From contig CAMJAJ010000116.1 in assembly GCA_946403565.1 (NCBI GenBank), forward strand, positions 1 to 5,479: a DNA stretch of 5,479 nt, given 5' to 3'. This DNA is from an uncultured Treponema sp. (GTDB lineage Bacteria > Spirochaetota > Spirochaetia > Treponematales > Treponemataceae). Every line of letters starts with the position of its first letter. Position 1 is the first letter of the stretch. Made by a program: the position numbers and the translations under genes. This document shows positions 4,477 to 5,479 of this stretch, piece by piece. The notes beneath the pieces were generated by a model that saw only the letters and a list, made by a program, of their open reading frames with translations, made no database searches and was not told the origin of the DNA.

Positions 4477-5479
4477 ATGTTCGATAAGATATTGACCTTT
4501 TTCTTCGGATCCCAGAATGAGAGGGATGTCAAGGCCCTGCAGCCGCTGCTCGCCCAGGTGGAGGCGAAGGAAAGCTGGGCTCAGGCCTTCGCTGATGAGG
4601 ATTTCCCCAAGCAGACACAGCTTTTGAAAGACAGGCTCGCACAGGGCGAGACCTTGGACGACATACTGCCGGAGGCATTCGCCCTGGCGCGGGAGGCCGC
4701 CTACCGCGTCCTCGGCGAGCGCGCCTATCCCGTGCAGATAATGGGCTCGCTGGTCCTGCACTCGGGCCGCATAACGGAGATGAAGACCGGAGAAGGAAAG
4801 ACGCTCATGTGTACCTGCGCCGTCTACCTGAACTCCCTCTCCGGCAAGGGCGTGCACGTCGTCACGGTCAACGACTACCTGGCCGAGCGCGACTCCAAGT
4901 GGATGGGCCGCGTCTACAAGTTCCTGGGCCAGACCGTCGGCTGCATCCTGGGCAACATGGACAACGAGCAGCGCAAGGTCGCCTACGACTGCGACATCAC
5001 CTACGGAACGAACAACGAGTTCGGCTTCGACTACCTGCGGGACAACATGCAGGTGGACCTGAAGCGGAAGGTGCAGCGGGGCTTCAACTTCTGCGTCGTG
5101 GACGAAATCGACTCCATCCTCATCGACGAGGCGAGGACCCCGCTCATCATCAGCGGCCAGGGCGAGGACGACACCTACAAGTACCACGAGGTGGACAAGT
5201 ACGTGGACATGTTCTCCGAGGTGGAGAAGGACCCCAAGACCGGCGACTACCCCGACGAGGTGGACATGCTGCCCGAGCAGCGGGCCGCCATGCAGGGCGA
5301 CTACAAGGTGGACGAGAAGAGCAAGCGCATCTCCTTCACCGACAAGGGAATGAACAAGATAGACGACATCCTGCACCAGCACAAGCTGATCGCGGACGGG
5401 ACGACGGTCTTCGACGAGCAGAACTTCGAGTTCGTCCACTACTTCACCCAGGCCATCCGCGCCCACGTCCTCTACCACA
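4477..5479 (+). CDS. secA: Preprotein translocase ATPase SecA, N-terminal part, cut by window edge
   Basis: SecA is the motor ATPase that pushes unfolded preproteins through SecYEG. The window holds 334 residues and the frame continues past the right edge. Visible parts are the N-terminal helix region ([21 protein letters not shown]), the Walker A motif TGEGKT at 104-109, [11 protein letters not shown] at 129-139, the conserved [17 protein letters not shown] at 175-191, and the Walker B segment [21 protein letters not shown] at 207-227 with D209/E210. These positions coincide with E. coli SecA numbering, so the start is right. The preprotein cross-linking domain follows from about 228. It looks roughly a dozen residues longer than E. 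coli's before VDEKSKR, with the extra acidic segment around 250-272. DEID replaces the usual DEVD, and [10 protein letters not shown] follows Walker A where many SecAs have a VATLPAYLNA-like sequence. There is no usable ribosome binding site; see the promoter entry. The strand opposite is also open for about 1 kb, but that is a codon-bias artefact. Confidence 0.97.
   Translation, partial: MFDKILTFFFGSQNERDVKALQPLLAQVEAKESWAQAFADEDFPKQTQLLKDRLAQGETLDDILPEAFALAREAAYRVLGERAYPVQIMGSLVLHSGRITEMKTGEGKTLMCTCAVYLNSLSGKGVHVVTVNDYLAERDSKWMGRVYKFLGQTVGCILGNMDNEQRKVAYDCDITYGTNNEFGFDYLRDNMQVDLKRKVQRGFNFCVVDEIDSILIDEARTPLIISGQGEDDTYKYHEVDKYVDMFSEVEKDPKTGDYPDEVDMLPEQRAAMQGDYKVDEKSKRISFTDKGMNKIDDILHQHKLIADGTTVFDEQNFEFVHYFTQAIRAHVLYH

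Noticed and set aside
4429..5478. Open reading frame of about 349 codons on the minus strand, opposite secA
   Set aside because: The plus strand here encodes unmistakable SecA with all motifs in place. The antisense frame is Val/Leu/His-rich, low in complexity, has no recognisable domain, and stays open because secA uses almost only G/C-ending codons.
1..5479. CRISPR array, insertion sequence, tRNA or rRNA gene, toxin-antitoxin pair, phage or defence gene
   Set aside because: I saw no spaced direct-repeat array, transposase or terminal repeats, cloverleaf-like sequence, rRNA-like sequence or defence domain. Nearly all the sequence is accounted for by the listed genes and promoters.

Overview
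The window looks like chromosomal DNA of a GC-rich spirochaete, most likely Treponema or a close relative. This is an inference from three things: the SecA N-terminus (NERDVKAL), an oadG-oadA pair of the type treponemes carry, and several envelope proteins with relaxed spirochaetal lipoboxes (FSSC, LSSC). I see no mobile element, CRISPR array, tRNA, rRNA or phage gene. The coding is dense and reads as core genome.

Layout, left to right. Positions 1-960 hold the start of a sodium-pumping oxaloacetate decarboxylase operon on the minus strand: a strong promoter (932-960), oadG (672-896) and the first 205 codons of oadA (1-616, running off the left edge). Positions 973-2332 hold a compact minus-strand three-gene unit. 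In transcription order it encodes a multi-pass membrane protein with an acidic loop, a MutT-type Nudix hydrolase and a small SH3-like lipoprotein. Its promoter (2370-2398) is overlaid by a perfect 9-bp inverted repeat that looks like an operator. Positions 2333-2475 are non-coding and hold that promoter plus a cluster of GC-rich hairpins. Positions 2476-4409 hold two further minus-strand envelope genes: a single-pass membrane protein and, upstream of it, a 412-residue lipoprotein with NHL/beta-propeller-like repeats. Positions 4410-4476 are a divergent promoter region. secA starts at 4477 on the plus strand and runs off the right edge after 334 codons.

How the genes fit together. secA drives protein export. 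Four of the five genes between it and oadG encode membrane or exported proteins; the exception is the Nudix nucleotide-cleaning enzyme. The oad operon couples oxaloacetate decarboxylation to sodium export at the membrane. Functions of the envelope proteins are not known to me.

The most interesting signals are regulatory. secA and the propeller lipoprotein are transcribed divergently from two good sigma-70 promoters whose -35 hexamers lie on almost the same bases. In both directions the -10 box sits so close to the ATG that the mRNAs would be essentially leaderless, and neither gene has a well-placed Shine-Dalgarno sequence. The operator-like dyad over the Nudix-operon promoter is the second. 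I found no convincing evidence of an undescribed multi-gene system.
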